This document shows, in pieces, positions 18,519 to 27,185 of a stretch of 64,000 bases of DNA (the first letter of the stretch is position 1; each line of letters starts with the position of its first letter). The position numbers were made by a program, and so were the translations under genes. The notes under the pieces were generated by a model. The model was not told the DNA's origin. It saw only the letters and a program-made list of their open reading frames with translations, and searched no databases. Source of the DNA: Synechococcus sp. PCC 7335 (lineage in GTDB: Bacteria > Cyanobacteriota > Cyanobacteriia > Phormidesmidales > Phormidesmidaceae); NCBI RefSeq assembly GCF_000155595.1, contig NZ_DS989904.1, positions 4,271,987-4,335,986 of the forward strand, in the 5' to 3' direction.

Positions 18519-19223
18519 CTAGCTCACCGGAAGCGCGGATTCTAGTCGCTTAAGAGAGATCAGAGCGGCTTCTGAAACTTGAGAATGGTCGTCTTTGACA
18601 AGATAACGAAGAGCAGAAATACTCTTTGGCGTAGGAAGATTACCAAGCGCTTCGGCGAGGCGTTGACGCACTAACCAGTCTTCGGCCTGAGCGAAGTTGA
18701 GAATGTTATCAACGGCCTCGGTATCGCGGATTTCGCCTAGAGCGGCGATCGCAGCTTGCTGAATCACAACTTCTGGACTGTCCAAAGCAGCGACTAACAC
18801 ATCGTGCGCTTTAGGGTTTTTCAGATTGCCCAAAGAAACGGCTGCGCTGAAACGAACTAGCCAATCTACATCTTCATAAAAAGCACGAACGAGGGGATCA
18901 AATGCTCGTGGATCTTCTAGATAGCCCAAGGCGCCTGCCGCATCTGCTCGAATTCCATAGTCGGGATCGCCTTCAAGAATATCAACTAGCAAGGCGTAGC
19001 ACTCCTTGGTCGGCTTTAGTCCAAGAGCAAAAATTGCCATAGAGCGAACCTGATCATTTTGATCGTCTAGCACCTTTTTGATCAAAGGAACTGCTTGCTC
19101 GGCTGGGACATTGCGAAGCGCTGCCAATGCCAGCTTACGTTCAACTAAACTATCTGCTTCTAGCCGCGCAGAGAGAGTATCAAGTTCAAGCTGCGAGATC
19201 ATAGGTAACTCAAACTGAGACAT
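18519..19223 (-). CDS. HEAT-repeat protein (PBS-lyase-type repeats, NblB/CpcE-like)
   Basis: This 234-residue cytosolic protein consists almost wholly of about six HEAT-like helical repeats of around 31 residues (for example VRSMAIFALG, IRADAAGALGYL, VRFSAAVSLGNL, VRQRLAEALGNL). In cyanobacteria such proteins include phycobilin lyase subunits (CpcE/F) and NblB, which aids phycobilisome breakdown. The size fits NblB and its relatives, but repeats alone do not decide the function, and no bilin-lyase partner is adjacent. The ATG at 19223 (MSQFELP) was preferred to a TTG at 19235. Confidence 0.85.
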   Translation of the reverse strand: MSQFELPMISQLELDTLSARLEADSLVERKLALAALRNVPAEQAVPLIKKVLDDQNDQVRSMAIFALGLKPTKECYALLVDILEGDPDYGIRADAAGALGYLEDPRAFDPLVRAFYEDVDWLVRFSAAVSLGNLKNPKAHDVLVAALDSPEVVIQQAAIAALGEIRDTEAVDNILNFAQAEDWLVRQRLAEALGNLPTPKSISALRYLVKDDHSQVSEAALISLKRLESALPVS

Positions 19224-19235
19224 AGGTCGAGGCAA

Positions 19236-19770
19236 AAGAGGGGACTTCCTTCATTATAAGTTCGCCAGCAGAAGCTGAGCGGATGACCTTACTGTTACAG
19301 GTGATCCCCTTTCAGAAATGAGGTAGCAAACGTTCTAAAGTCGCAGTGTCTTGAAGAGAGTTAGTTTTAGTCTCTTGGTCATTAGAGCGTTCACCACTGA
19401 TCCCCACATGACAGTGGATATAGCAATCGCTAGACACATTTAGCGATCACTAATCACTTGCTCGAACGCTTCACTTGCACCTATCGCAGCCCCAACCTGG
19501 TGACCAGTGTGATTAGAGATAGAAGTACCCAGAAAAAAGTACCGAGAATAGAAGTACTAAGAACAAAATTTGTGTGAATCTTTTGTTCAACCCTCTCAAG
19601 ATGAAGATACACTAGCGTTTCAAGAGGGAACGCCTCACTGAAAGATATTTAGCTTTGTGGTAGAAACGCCGCCGCCTTAAAACTGGCGTTTTATCAGAAG
19701 AACAAGTTACCGGAACACTTTCGAATTTCGTTTCTCGAATTCCACTGCTTGCATTATATTTCTAAAATCT
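19236..19770. other. Intergenic spacer with imperfect triplicate element
   Basis: This 535 bp spacer lies between divergent genes. At 19522-19565 a unit of about 15 bases (core AAGTACC/T plus AGAA) occurs three times in tandem with mismatches. It must also hold the promoters of the HEAT gene and the GH57 gene. No ORF or RNA gene was recognised. Confidence 0.55.
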
Positions 19771-22437
19771 ATGAGCCAGCCTCAACCAATTTCTGCTGGA
19801 GAGAGGATCTCTTCGTTTGATCCCCAAAATCTCTACAGGTCTTCTCAAAATTCACCTGAGATCGCGGATGGGGTATACGTCTGCATTCACGGACATTTCT
19901 ATCAGCCGCCCCGTGAAGATCCTTCCCGTGGCGTAGTGAGTAAGCAGCCCAGTGCAGCTCCTTTTCACGACTGGAATGAGCGAATTCTGTACGAGTCTTA
20001 TCGACCGAATGCCTTTGCGCGGATCTTGAATGGCGCAGGTGAGGTGGTGCGCATTGTTAACAACTATGAGTACATTAGCTTCAACATTGGCCCGACTCTG
20101 ATGAGCTGGCTAGAGCGTCATGATTTAGAGACATATCGACGAATCTTAGCTGCAGACAAGATCAGCTGTGATCGCAATCAAGGCCATGGTAATGCGATCG
20201 CTCAGGCCTACAATCACATCATTTTGCCGCTGGCGAACTACCGTGACAAGGTCACACAGATTCGCTGGGGTATTGCCGACTTTCAGCATCGGTTTAGGCG
20301 CGATCCCGAAGGAATGTGGCTGGCTGAAACTGCTGTCGATAACGATACGCTAGCGGTCTTAGTCAATGAAGGAATTCGGTTTATTATTCTAGCCCCGTCG
20401 CAAGCCTCCCGCTGTCGGCGTTTCGGCTTACCCCATGGCTATGACGAGTGGCAAAGCGTAGAAGCAGGAGATATTGATCCCACTCAGCCCTATCGCTGTT
20501 TCATTCCTACCCAGCCGAATGGACGAAACTACATCGATATTTTCTTCTACGACGGGCCTATCTCCGGGGATATGGGTTTTGACGATACGCTTCAATCTTC
20601 TCAACAGTTTGCGGACCGACTAGAACAGGCAGTTAGATCCTTTGAGTCAGAAAATGAATCGCTAGACTGGATCGCATCGGAAAGATTCCGGCGGCGATCG
20701 CAATTAATTTCAGTCGCTACTGACGGTGAAACCTTTGGTCATCACCGGGGCGGCGCTGAAAAAACGCTAGCTCACACCGTTATCAACGAACTACCTGCCA
20801 GAGACAGGCAGATTATTAGCTATGCTCACTACCTAAGTTTGTGCCCGCCTACTTGGGAGGTGCAGCTAAAGCCGGTTACAGCCTGGAGCTGCTCTCACGG
20901 GGTTGATCGCTGGCAGCATGAGTGTGGCTGTGGTGGCGGTGGGCATTGGCAGCAGCAGTGGCGGGCACCTTTGCGACAGGCACTAGACTGGCTACGCGAT
21001 CATCTCATTGTCATCTATGAAAAGCTGGGAACAGCTCTGTTAAGCAACCCTTGGGCCGCTCGTAACGATTACATCAACGTATTGAACCGTTCGTCCGAGC
21101 AGGCGCTAGAACAATTTTTTGTGTCGCATCAAACTCATCCACTTACTCGTGGTGAACGGACAGAGGCGCTACGTTTATTAGAAATGCAGCGACACGCCAT
21201 GCTGATGTACACCAGTTGCGGCTGGTTCTTTGATGAAATTTCGCGACCAGAAGGTACGCAGATTCTACGCTACGCAGCTAGGGCTATCGAGCTAGCAGAG
21301 GCAGTTTCTGGCAAACTGCTTGAAGGTGAATTTGTAGAGCAGTTGGCACAAGCACCGAGTAACGTCGATTACTTTAAAACAGGTGCTGGCGTCTACCAAA
21401 AGCAAGTCAAACCTAGCCAGACTAGCCTAGAGCGAATAGTGGCACACTACGCTATCAGTTCTCTATTCAATTCGTTCAGGCCGGAGGAACAGCTTTACTG
21501 CTACACCTTGCGAAGGCAAGATTACTATCAGCAGCCTTTAGGAGCGCTAACGCTAGCCGTTGGCCGAGTTGAGGTGACCACAGCTATGACTCAAGAGACT
21601 CAGATACTCTCATTTGCGGTGCTGCACTTGGGCGGCTGGGATTTCCAATGCGGTATTCAAGCCTTTCCAAATAGAGGCCATTACACACAGGCTAAAAAAG
21701 TAGTCACTGAAGCATTTAGTACGGCTAGTATCGCTCAAAGTATTTTGGCGATCGACAAGCAGTTTAGTCAGACCTACACACTCAAAGATCTTTCGCAAGA
21801 AGAGCGACAGCAGATTATGCAGCAGCTCAACCAAGAGACCTTGCAGCGGCTCGATAAACTATACGAGCAGGTTTATCGAGAGAACTATAGCGTATTAATG
21901 GCGTTTCACCGTGATTGCATTGCTGTTCCTCAGTCGCTGCAAGTCGCTGCCGATATCACCCTTAGCCAAAGAGCTTTGGCAGTCATTCGCACCTTAGAAC
22001 AAGACATCACTGAACCTAATGGCGACCTGCTCAAAATTACGGTAGGTCGAGTTGCCGAGCTAGAAGGCATTGCTATAGAAGCCCATCACTTTTGTACCCG
22101 TTTGAAGATACCAGATGCTAAACCCGTGCTTGAACGCCTAATCTACCAAGGTCTATCGCAGACGCTACAAGTAGCTAACCTAGAGCAATACATAGAGCTA
22201 GAAGCAGCAATCGAAGGAATAGAGCGATTAATTAAGCTAGGCCAAAAGCTCGATCTAGGATTAGCACTCTACCGGGTTCAAGAGCTTTACTACGACTATC
22301 TCAATCAATATGAGAGTGACGTGATCGCCACTAATCAACCAGCCTCCACCCATCAAACTTCCAGTCACCGGACCTTATTAGTCAGACTAGGTTGGGCCCT
22401 AGCACTAGATACAAACGCTGTGCTCGCATCAGATTAG
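19771..22437 (+). CDS. Glycoside hydrolase family 57 protein with DUF3536
   Basis: This 888-residue cytosolic protein has the GH57 N-terminal signature (HGHFYQPPREDP, residues 40-51). The conserved GMWLAETAVD segment carries the expected catalytic Glu, and a TDGETFGHHRGGAEK region supplies further acidic and His residues of the active site. The C-terminal half is the DUF3536 region characteristic of this GH57 subgroup. GH57 enzymes act on alpha-glucans as amylases, branching enzymes or galactosidases; the substrate of the DUF3536 subgroup is not established, though glycogen metabolism is likely. A CGCGGGG-type Cys cluster (HECGCGGGGHW) is unusual and could bind metal. It is transcribed alone. 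Confidence 0.93.
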   Translation: MSQPQPISAGERISSFDPQNLYRSSQNSPEIADGVYVCIHGHFYQPPREDPSRGVVSKQPSAAPFHDWNERILYESYRPNAFARILNGAGEVVRIVNNYEYISFNIGPTLMSWLERHDLETYRRILAADKISCDRNQGHGNAIAQAYNHIILPLANYRDKVTQIRWGIADFQHRFRRDPEGMWLAETAVDNDTLAVLVNEGIRFIILAPSQASRCRRFGLPHGYDEWQSVEAGDIDPTQPYRCFIPTQPNGRNYIDIFFYDGPISGDMGFDDTLQSSQQFADRLEQAVRSFESENESLDWIASERFRRRSQLISVATDGETFGHHRGGAEKTLAHTVINELPARDRQIISYAHYLSLCPPTWEVQLKPVTAWSCSHGVDRWQHECGCGGGGHWQQQWRAPLRQALDWLRDHLIVIYEKLGTALLSNPWAARNDYINVLNRSSEQALEQFFVSHQTHPLTRGERTEALRLLEMQRHAMLMYTSCGWFFDEISRPEGTQILRYAARAIELAEAVSGKLLEGEFVEQLAQAPSNVDYFKTGAGVYQKQVKPSQTSLERIVAHYAISSLFNSFRPEEQLYCYTLRRQDYYQQPLGALTLAVGRVEVTTAMTQETQILSFAVLHLGGWDFQCGIQAFPNRGHYTQAKKVVTEAFSTASIAQSILAIDKQFSQTYTLKDLSQEERQQIMQQLNQETLQRLDKLYEQVYRENYSVLMAFHRDCIAVPQSLQVAADITLSQRALAVIRTLEQDITEPNGDLLKITVGRVAELEGIAIEAHHFCTRLKIPDAKPVLERLIYQGLSQTLQVANLEQYIELEAAIEGIERLIKLGQKLDLGLALYRVQELYYDYLNQYESDVIATNQPASTHQTSSHRTLLVRLGWALALDTNAVLASD

Positions 22438-22468
22438 CGCTGAGACAGTTTAAGTCAATTTCAGCGCT
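22436..22468 (+). terminator. Hairpin starting in the GH57 stop codon
   Basis: AGCGCTGA (22436-22443) is the inverted repeat of TCAGCGCT (22461-22468). The left arm begins inside the stop codon of the GH57 gene. The loop is 17 nt and no clear T run follows, so terminator function is tentative. Confidence 0.5.
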
Positions 22469-22564
22469 TAGGATGCTTTGCTTAAACTAGTGCAGCGCCA
22501 GACTTGAAAAGATAGCGTGTGGTAGTGTGCCGCACTATCATGCTTAGCCCTAGTCTGCCTAACA

Positions 22565-23575
22565 CTAGAGGAAGAACCCTCTGCGTCGATAGATTACCCG
22601 TGCGTTATAGCCCTGGGCTGCAGCGGTATCGACTCTGGCTTCAGCCGGAGAGCGAGATTCAAAGCTACCAATATTGATAAACCGTCCGCCCCGCTCTCGA
22701 TCGACGTATGCTTCTGGGAAAAGTTCGCGAATGCTATCTAACGCTGACTCATCGGCAATCACTGCTGATATGTATGGTCGGATAGGTTTACTAGAAACTG
22801 AAAAACCCATACTTGAAAGTGTTCTGCGATCGGCAGTGCCAGTTACAGGTAATCGCTGCAGCCTCTGATAAGTACGAACACCTTGCTGGGTTTCAAATCC
22901 ATAAGTACCATCGACAAACACCGGGATACCGAAGTTGTTTAAACGCTCCTGAAGGGCAATCACACTAGAACCCGTACTACCCGGTGCTAGCGTGTCACTT
23001 GTCATAGAACCGTCGTAATTAAAGTCTTCTGAACCAAACTCCTCTGAACCAAACTCCTCTGAACCAAACTCCTCTGAACTAAAGTCTTCTGAACCGAAGT
23101 CCTCTGAACCAAACTCCTCTGAACTAAAGTCTTCTGAACCGAAGTCCTCTGAACCAAACTCCTCTGAACTAAAGTCCGCAGGGGGTAATGAGACCTCATC
23201 GGCTGGTAAGAACTCAAAATCCATATCGCGTAGAGTTTCTTCATCGGCAATGCCAGTTGCCGGAAGGTCGCGAATTCTCTGGTAGGTTACAACGCCATCT
23301 ACTGTCTCCTGGCCATAGATTCCATCTGCTTGATAAGGGAAAAGACCATTTTGACTGAGATATAGCTGCAGAGCGCGAACATCTTCTCCTATATCACCAC
23401 GGCGCAATGCCCTGCGAGTTAGTCCGACTGCCAGCAGATGCGGGTCATCGAATGTGGTAATAGCAGAGTGTCTAACGATCCGATATGCGGGCTCAGTCAT
23501 TGCCAAAACGGGTAACTGAACGAAAGTCATTGTCAGGACTCCCCAGCCTATAGCGCGGATAGTGAGCTGCTTCAT
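22565..23575 (-). CDS. Exported protein with two peptidoglycan-binding domains and SPOR-like C-terminus
   Basis: This 336-residue protein has a Sec signal peptide (KQLTIRAIGWGVLTMTFVQLPVLA, shown in part) and then two PG_binding_1 domains: the first around residues 50-100 (DVRALQLYLSQNGLFPY), the second around 195-250 (LQERLNNFGIPVF). Between them is a low-complexity acidic linker of pentapeptide units (S-E-E/D-F-G/S) encoded by a 15-bp DNA repeat. The last 70 residues look like a SPOR-type domain (RFINIGSFES). It should sit in the periplasm bound to the cell wall. I chose the ATG at 23575, not the GTG at 23596, because it gives the better signal peptide. Confidence 0.88.
   Translation of the reverse strand: MKQLTIRAIGWGVLTMTFVQLPVLAMTEPAYRIVRHSAITTFDDPHLLAVGLTRRALRRGDIGEDVRALQLYLSQNGLFPYQADGIYGQETVDGVVTYQRIRDLPATGIADEETLRDMDFEFLPADEVSLPPADFSSEEFGSEDFGSEDFSSEEFGSEDFGSEDFSSEEFGSEEFGSEEFGSEDFNYDGSMTSDTLAPGSTGSSVIALQERLNNFGIPVFVDGTYGFETQQGVRTYQRLQRLPVTGTADRRTLSSMGFSVSSKPIRPYISAVIADESALDSIRELFPEAYVDRERGGRFINIGSFESRSPAEARVDTAAAQGYNARVIYRRRGFFL
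23020..23175. repeat. 15-bp coding tandem repeat (about 10 units)
   Basis: Units such as AACTCCTCTGAACCA and AAGTCTTCTGAACCG recur about ten times inside the peptidoglycan-binding protein gene. On the minus strand they encode the pentapeptide series FGSEE/D, FSSEE. Several neighbouring units are identical, so the tract probably expands and contracts by slippage in steps of five residues without breaking the frame. Confidence 0.9.
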
Positions 23576-23596
23576 GGTCAACAAAAAAGACTCCAC

Positions 23597-23898
23597 AATG
23601 TATTAAGGGTGGTTTTGATGAGATATTATGACCCATTCATGCATAAAGCAACGCATACAGGCAGTGATCCGGTAGTAATCTGGTAAGGATATGGCGTAGT
23701 GCCTAACTTCTTCGGCTGCACTTACGCAGCCCACTAGAGCCTGCAACCCACTGAGTATAGTTGCTATTGTGTAGATTGACTTAGAGCCCTATGCCCAAGT
23801 CAAAATAGGGCATAGATTCTGACATAGAAACAAAGTCAGCCTCGCTTAGAGTCATATTCATCTATCCGTTTAAGTTCGCAGCTGCTATAGGAGAGACC
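23597..23898. other. Divergent promoter region
   Basis: This 302 bp AT-rich spacer separates the peptidoglycan-binding gene (minus) from the KirBac gene (plus). I see no ORF, RNA gene or strong inverted repeat. Confidence 0.5.
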
Positions 23899-24867
23899 AT
23901 GCTTCGGCCTCAAATTCGACGTGCTTCAAAGAAGTTCTTTGTTGGCAATAGCACCTACCCAGAAATTGAACGTATCGGCGATCCGCACTCTTATTGGGGA
24001 GACATCTATCACCTATTATTGACAATGCCCTGGCCAACATTTATTGGCCTTACTAGCATTTTATATCTGTTAGTTAATGCGCTGTTTGCCCTCGCCTATA
24101 GCCTAGGTAATGGGGTAGCTAAAGTCAGTAATTCTGAACCAGAGCAGCTATTTGATCTGTTCTTTTTTAGTGTGCAGACAATGGCTTCGATCGGCTATGG
24201 GGCTATGTACCCTAATAGCCTATATGCTCATTGGCTTGTGGTGATTGAGTCACTGGTTGGTTTATTTTTTATTGCGATGACAACGGGATTGGTCTACGCT
24301 CGCTTTTCTTTGCCGACGGCGCGAATTCTATTTAGCTCTGTAGCAGTCATTGCTCCATTCAACGGTGTACCAACGCTGATGTTTCGGACAGCGAACAAAC
24401 GAAAGAACTATATTTTAGAGGCCCAACTGTGGGTAACGCTAGTACGCGATGAGTATAGCGATGAGGGTGATTTTATGCGACGCTTTCACGATGTCCCCCT
24501 AGTGCGATCGCATACTCCAATTTTCAGTCTTTCTTGGACCGCCATGCATCAAATTTTGCCCGGTGGCCTGCTCGATGGCGATACCGTAGAAAGCTTGGAG
24601 CGTGATCGCGCCGAAATTATTGTTACGCTCACAGGACTAGACGAAACGTTAGCTCAGACAATCCATGCTCGTCACACTTTTCAAGCTCAAGATATCTACT
24701 GGAACCACCGCTTTGCCGATATCCTCCTGACCAATGCTCAAGGTCGCCGCCAGATCGACTTCAATCGATTTCATCAGATTCAACCTATTAGCGGACCGCG
24801 TCAGCTACCTAGTGGTCGTACCCTTAGCAATGGCAAAGTTACCGCTCAAATAGACGAGGTTCGTTAG
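23899..24867 (+). CDS. Inward-rectifier potassium channel (KirBac type)
   Basis: This 322-residue protein has the bacterial Kir layout: an N-terminal slide helix with HSYWGDIYHLLLTMPW, transmembrane helix 1 (about 47-68), a pore helix and the K+ selectivity filter TMASIGYGAMYP (GYG at 99-101), transmembrane helix 2 (about 108-130), and a C-terminal cytoplasmic beta-sandwich (about 140-300) that gates the channel. It forms a tetramer in the plasma or thylakoid membrane. The start ATG at 23899 is preceded by GGAGAGA. A 13-bp tandem duplication begins over its stop codon. Confidence 0.95.
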   Translation: MLRPQIRRASKKFFVGNSTYPEIERIGDPHSYWGDIYHLLLTMPWPTFIGLTSILYLLVNALFALAYSLGNGVAKVSNSEPEQLFDLFFFSVQTMASIGYGAMYPNSLYAHWLVVIESLVGLFFIAMTTGLVYARFSLPTARILFSSVAVIAPFNGVPTLMFRTANKRKNYILEAQLWVTLVRDEYSDEGDFMRRFHDVPLVRSHTPIFSLSWTAMHQILPGGLLDGDTVESLERDRAEIIVTLTGLDETLAQTIHARHTFQAQDIYWNHRFADILLTNAQGRRQIDFNRFHQIQPISGPRQLPSGRTLSNGKVTAQIDEVR

Positions 24868-24889
24868 TCGGGTAAATTAGTCAGGTAAA
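24864..24889. repeat. 13-bp tandem duplication across the KirBac stop codon
   Basis: TTAGTCGGGTAAA (24864-24876) is followed directly by TTAGTCAGGTAAA (24877-24889), 12 of 13 identical. The first copy contains the TAG stop of the channel gene. Confidence 0.9.
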
Positions 24890-24991
24890 CTTGAAGAAAC
24901 GAATGCTGATAGAAAGAAGTCGTAGCTTCTAGCTGCGATCGCTTCTAAGCGTAGGTATTCAACCGTAGCATTAAGAGGATTAACGCTAGCA

Positions 24992-25564
24992 GTGGCCAAA
25001 AATCAACATCTTATCCTAACTGGGAATCCTACCAACTATCGACTTCCTCGCCTAGTTCCTCACTTAGGCATACAGTTTGGCAAGCTAATACTGCCAACTT
25101 TGAGACTAGTCCTCATAGTTACTCTGCTAAGCTGCATGCTTTTCAATAGCTCTGCCTATGCCGACAACTTTGATCGGATGAATCTTCGCCAGCAGGATTT
25201 TTCTGGTCAAGACCTTACTGACAATGACTATACCAGGGCCGATCTAACCGAGGCGGATCTTAGCCATACTAATCTAGAGCGGGTGCGACTATTTACCACT
25301 CGGCTCAACCGAGCAAACCTAGAAGGGGCTAATTTAACTGGCGCTACTTTGGACGGTGCGAGTCTAGTGGGAGCAAACCTCAAGGATGCTGTTTTAGAAG
25401 GTGCCTACGCCATCAATATTGACTTTCGCGGAATCGATATAGAAGGGGCGGACTTTACTGATGTTCTACTAGATCCTAAAGACAACGACAAACTGTGTGA
25501 GATTGCGACTGGAACTAACCCTACTACGGGTAGAAAGACGAAAGAGACACTATACTGCCCTTGA
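24992..25564 (+). CDS. Exported pentapeptide-repeat protein
   Basis: This 190-residue protein has an N-terminal targeting peptide whose hydrophobic core (LRLVLIVTLLSCMLF) ends at a likely AYA cut site near residue 57. About 17 A(D/N)LXX-type pentapeptides follow (LTEADLSHTN, LNRANLEGAN, LVGANLKDAV), which fold as a right-handed quadrilateral beta helix. The C-terminal 25 residues have two Cys that could form a disulphide. Such proteins are common in the cyanobacterial thylakoid lumen or periplasm, and their function is unknown. The start is a GTG at 24992, with AGAGGA about 14 bases upstream. It converges on riboflavin synthase. Confidence 0.85.
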   Translation: MAKNQHLILTGNPTNYRLPRLVPHLGIQFGKLILPTLRLVLIVTLLSCMLFNSSAYADNFDRMNLRQQDFSGQDLTDNDYTRADLTEADLSHTNLERVRLFTTRLNRANLEGANLTGATLDGASLVGANLKDAVLEGAYAINIDFRGIDIEGADFTDVLLDPKDNDKLCEIATGTNPTTGRKTKETLYCP

Positions 25565-25617
25565 TTCCCTTCTCCACCGTCCCCAGGGGCCGTTGGAATT
25601 AGCACATAAGGTAGTCA

Positions 25618-26343
25618 CTACAAGTAACCATGCTCTGCTAGGAATGTCAAAGATGGGTCTATATCAACCTCATCTTTGACATTTGTTCTCTCCCTGCCAA
25701 GGATCTCCATAGTAGTCTCAGCCGCGGCATTAGCATCAGTATTGAGGCCATATCGAGTAAACTTCTCTACATACTTACCTAGTACATCGCCTTCTAAATT
25801 CACAAGATCGCCCGGCTGAAGGCAGTGCAAATTTGTTTCGGCATAGGTGAGCGGAATAACGGCTGATTGAAACCAATCGCCTGTATTGCTGCAATCTGCC
25901 ACAGTAAGACTGATCCCATTGACGGCAATGCTGCCTTTATGAACAATATAGCGAGCCACTTTCGGACTAATTCCTCGAAAGCAAATTTCCCAGGCATCGC
26001 CAGTTTGTTCAGCGCTTTCTAGCTGACCAGTTCCATCTACGTGACCTGTAACAAAATGACCACCAATTTTGCTGCCCACTCGCAGCGAAGTTTCCAAGTT
26101 TACTTTGCCATTTTCCGACACTTTACCCAAGGTAGATTTGGCTAGGGTTTCTGGAGAAGCGGCGGCGATAAACCCTCTAGTCAGGATTTGCTCGACGGTA
26201 AGGCAAACGCCGTCAACAGCGATGCTATCACCTAGTTCTATCCCTGCTAGTACAGGATCTTGGATCGTAGGACAGGTGATTTTTAGCTGGTACTGGCTGA
26301 GGTGTTGTAGTTGACCAACGCTTTGGACTAAACCTGTAAACAT
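25618..26343 (-). CDS. ribE: Riboflavin synthase, alpha subunit
   Basis: This 241-residue cytosolic enzyme dismutates two molecules of 6,7-dimethyl-8-ribityllumazine to riboflavin and a pyrimidine product in the last step of riboflavin synthesis. It has two lumazine-binding domains: the first starts MFTGLVQSVGQL and has DSIAVDGVCLTV; the second, from about residue 100, has HFVTGHVDGTG and GSIAVNGISLTV. The family start MFTG supports the ATG at 26343. The protein is some 20 residues longer than usual at the C-terminus, and that extension contains a near-perfect inverted DNA repeat (25643-25683). Confidence 0.97.
   Translation of the reverse strand: MFTGLVQSVGQLQHLSQYQLKITCPTIQDPVLAGIELGDSIAVDGVCLTVEQILTRGFIAAASPETLAKSTLGKVSENGKVNLETSLRVGSKIGGHFVTGHVDGTGQLESAEQTGDAWEICFRGISPKVARYIVHKGSIAVNGISLTVADCSNTGDWFQSAVIPLTYAETNLHCLQPGDLVNLEGDVLGKYVEKFTRYGLNTDANAAAETTMEILGRERTNVKDEVDIDPSLTFLAEHGYL
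25643..25683 (+). terminator. 13-bp perfect inverted repeat inside the 3' end of riboflavin synthase
   Basis: AATGTCAAAGATG (25643-25655) pairs with CATCTTTGACATT (25671-25683), and an inner GGT/ACC adds to the stem. Read on the plus strand it lies about 80 bp after the pentapeptide-repeat gene and is followed by TGTTCTCTC. It is well placed to end that transcript while coding for the extra C-terminal residues of the convergent gene. Function is inferred. Confidence 0.55.
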
Positions 26344-26460
26344 AACTCTTGTGAAGATAATTCTACGGCTAACACTTGAAACTAGAGGAAGTTCGATTTA
26401 CTCTAACGCAATCGCCTCACTCGCCGTGGCACAGCGATATCACAGCCTCAAGTTCCTAAT

Positions 26461-26490
26461 AGCTTCGATAAAGTTTTTTTATCTTTAGCT
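26461..26490 (+). promoter_or_regulatory. AT-rich hairpin upstream of the bifunctional nuclease gene
   Basis: GATAAA (26467-26472) pairs with TTTATC (26478-26483) around a 5-nt loop, flanked by AGCT on both sides (26461-26464, 26487-26490). It may be a leader structure of the downstream gene. This is seen only as an inverted repeat; no factor can be named. Confidence 0.3.
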
Positions 26491-26586
26491 GAGTTTTTAC
26501 AGAAATCGCTTTAGCCTAGAGGGACATAACAAAGTTGCTTTTTAGTTTAGAAGATGTTTTACCTGGCAAGCCTAAGGAACTAAGCG

Positions 26587-27078
26587 ATGATTGAGATGAT
26601 GGTTGCGGGGATTGCCATTGACGGAGGCACTCGAAATCCAGTAATTTTGCTACGTGATGCGTCTCAAAGACGGCAGCTACCGATTTTTATATCCGCTGAG
26701 CAATCTCGAACAATTCGCTCAGTTTTAGAGGGCGAAAAAACTGCTCGACCCATGACTCATGATTTAATTGTGAATCTGATGAATGCATGGGAGGTAGATT
26801 TGCAGCGAGTGGTCATTCATTCGCTGAGGGATAGCACGTTCTATGCGGTGATGACGGTCGGACGGGGAAAGAAGAAAAAGGAAATTGATGCACGTCCTAG
26901 TGATGCGATCGCAGTTGCCCTTAGGGTAAATGCACCGATTTGGGTCATGGAAGAGGTCATTCTAGATGCGGCGATGCCTGTTGACCAGGCTGCTGATGCT
27001 GCTGAGTCGAAGGCATTTAGAGCGTTTGTCTCAGATATTAGTCCAGCAGACTTTGCTGAGCGCGGCCGTTCTGTCTAG
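26587..27078 (+). CDS. Bifunctional nuclease family protein (DUF151)
   Basis: This 163-residue cytosolic protein matches the DUF151/BFN family: PVILLRDASQRRQLPIFIS near residues 21-39, an EQSRTIRSVLEG helix, the middle motif HDLIVNLMNAWEVDL and the DARPSDAIAVALR motif near residues 105-117. Plant homologues have RNase and DNase activity; in bacteria the role is unclear. The ATG at 26587 has AAGGA about 10 bases upstream. It is a single gene, about 100 bp before an aldo/keto reductase on the same strand. Confidence 0.93.
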   Translation: MIEMMVAGIAIDGGTRNPVILLRDASQRRQLPIFISAEQSRTIRSVLEGEKTARPMTHDLIVNLMNAWEVDLQRVVIHSLRDSTFYAVMTVGRGKKKKEIDARPSDAIAVALRVNAPIWVMEEVILDAAMPVDQAADAAESKAFRAFVSDISPADFAERGRSV

Positions 27079-27185
27079 CGCTTCGGAGCTTATGCTTCAA
27101 AGTTTGGTGCGAGCATATGGCTCAGATTTCGGATGAGCGCAGTTTAGATTCAATAAAACTAGATCAATAGAGTCTGGTCAAGGTA

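Noticed and set aside
23002-23250. 82-codon minus-strand ORF of LVQRS-type repeats
   Set aside because: It is an out-of-frame reading of the 15-bp repeat in the peptidoglycan-binding protein gene.
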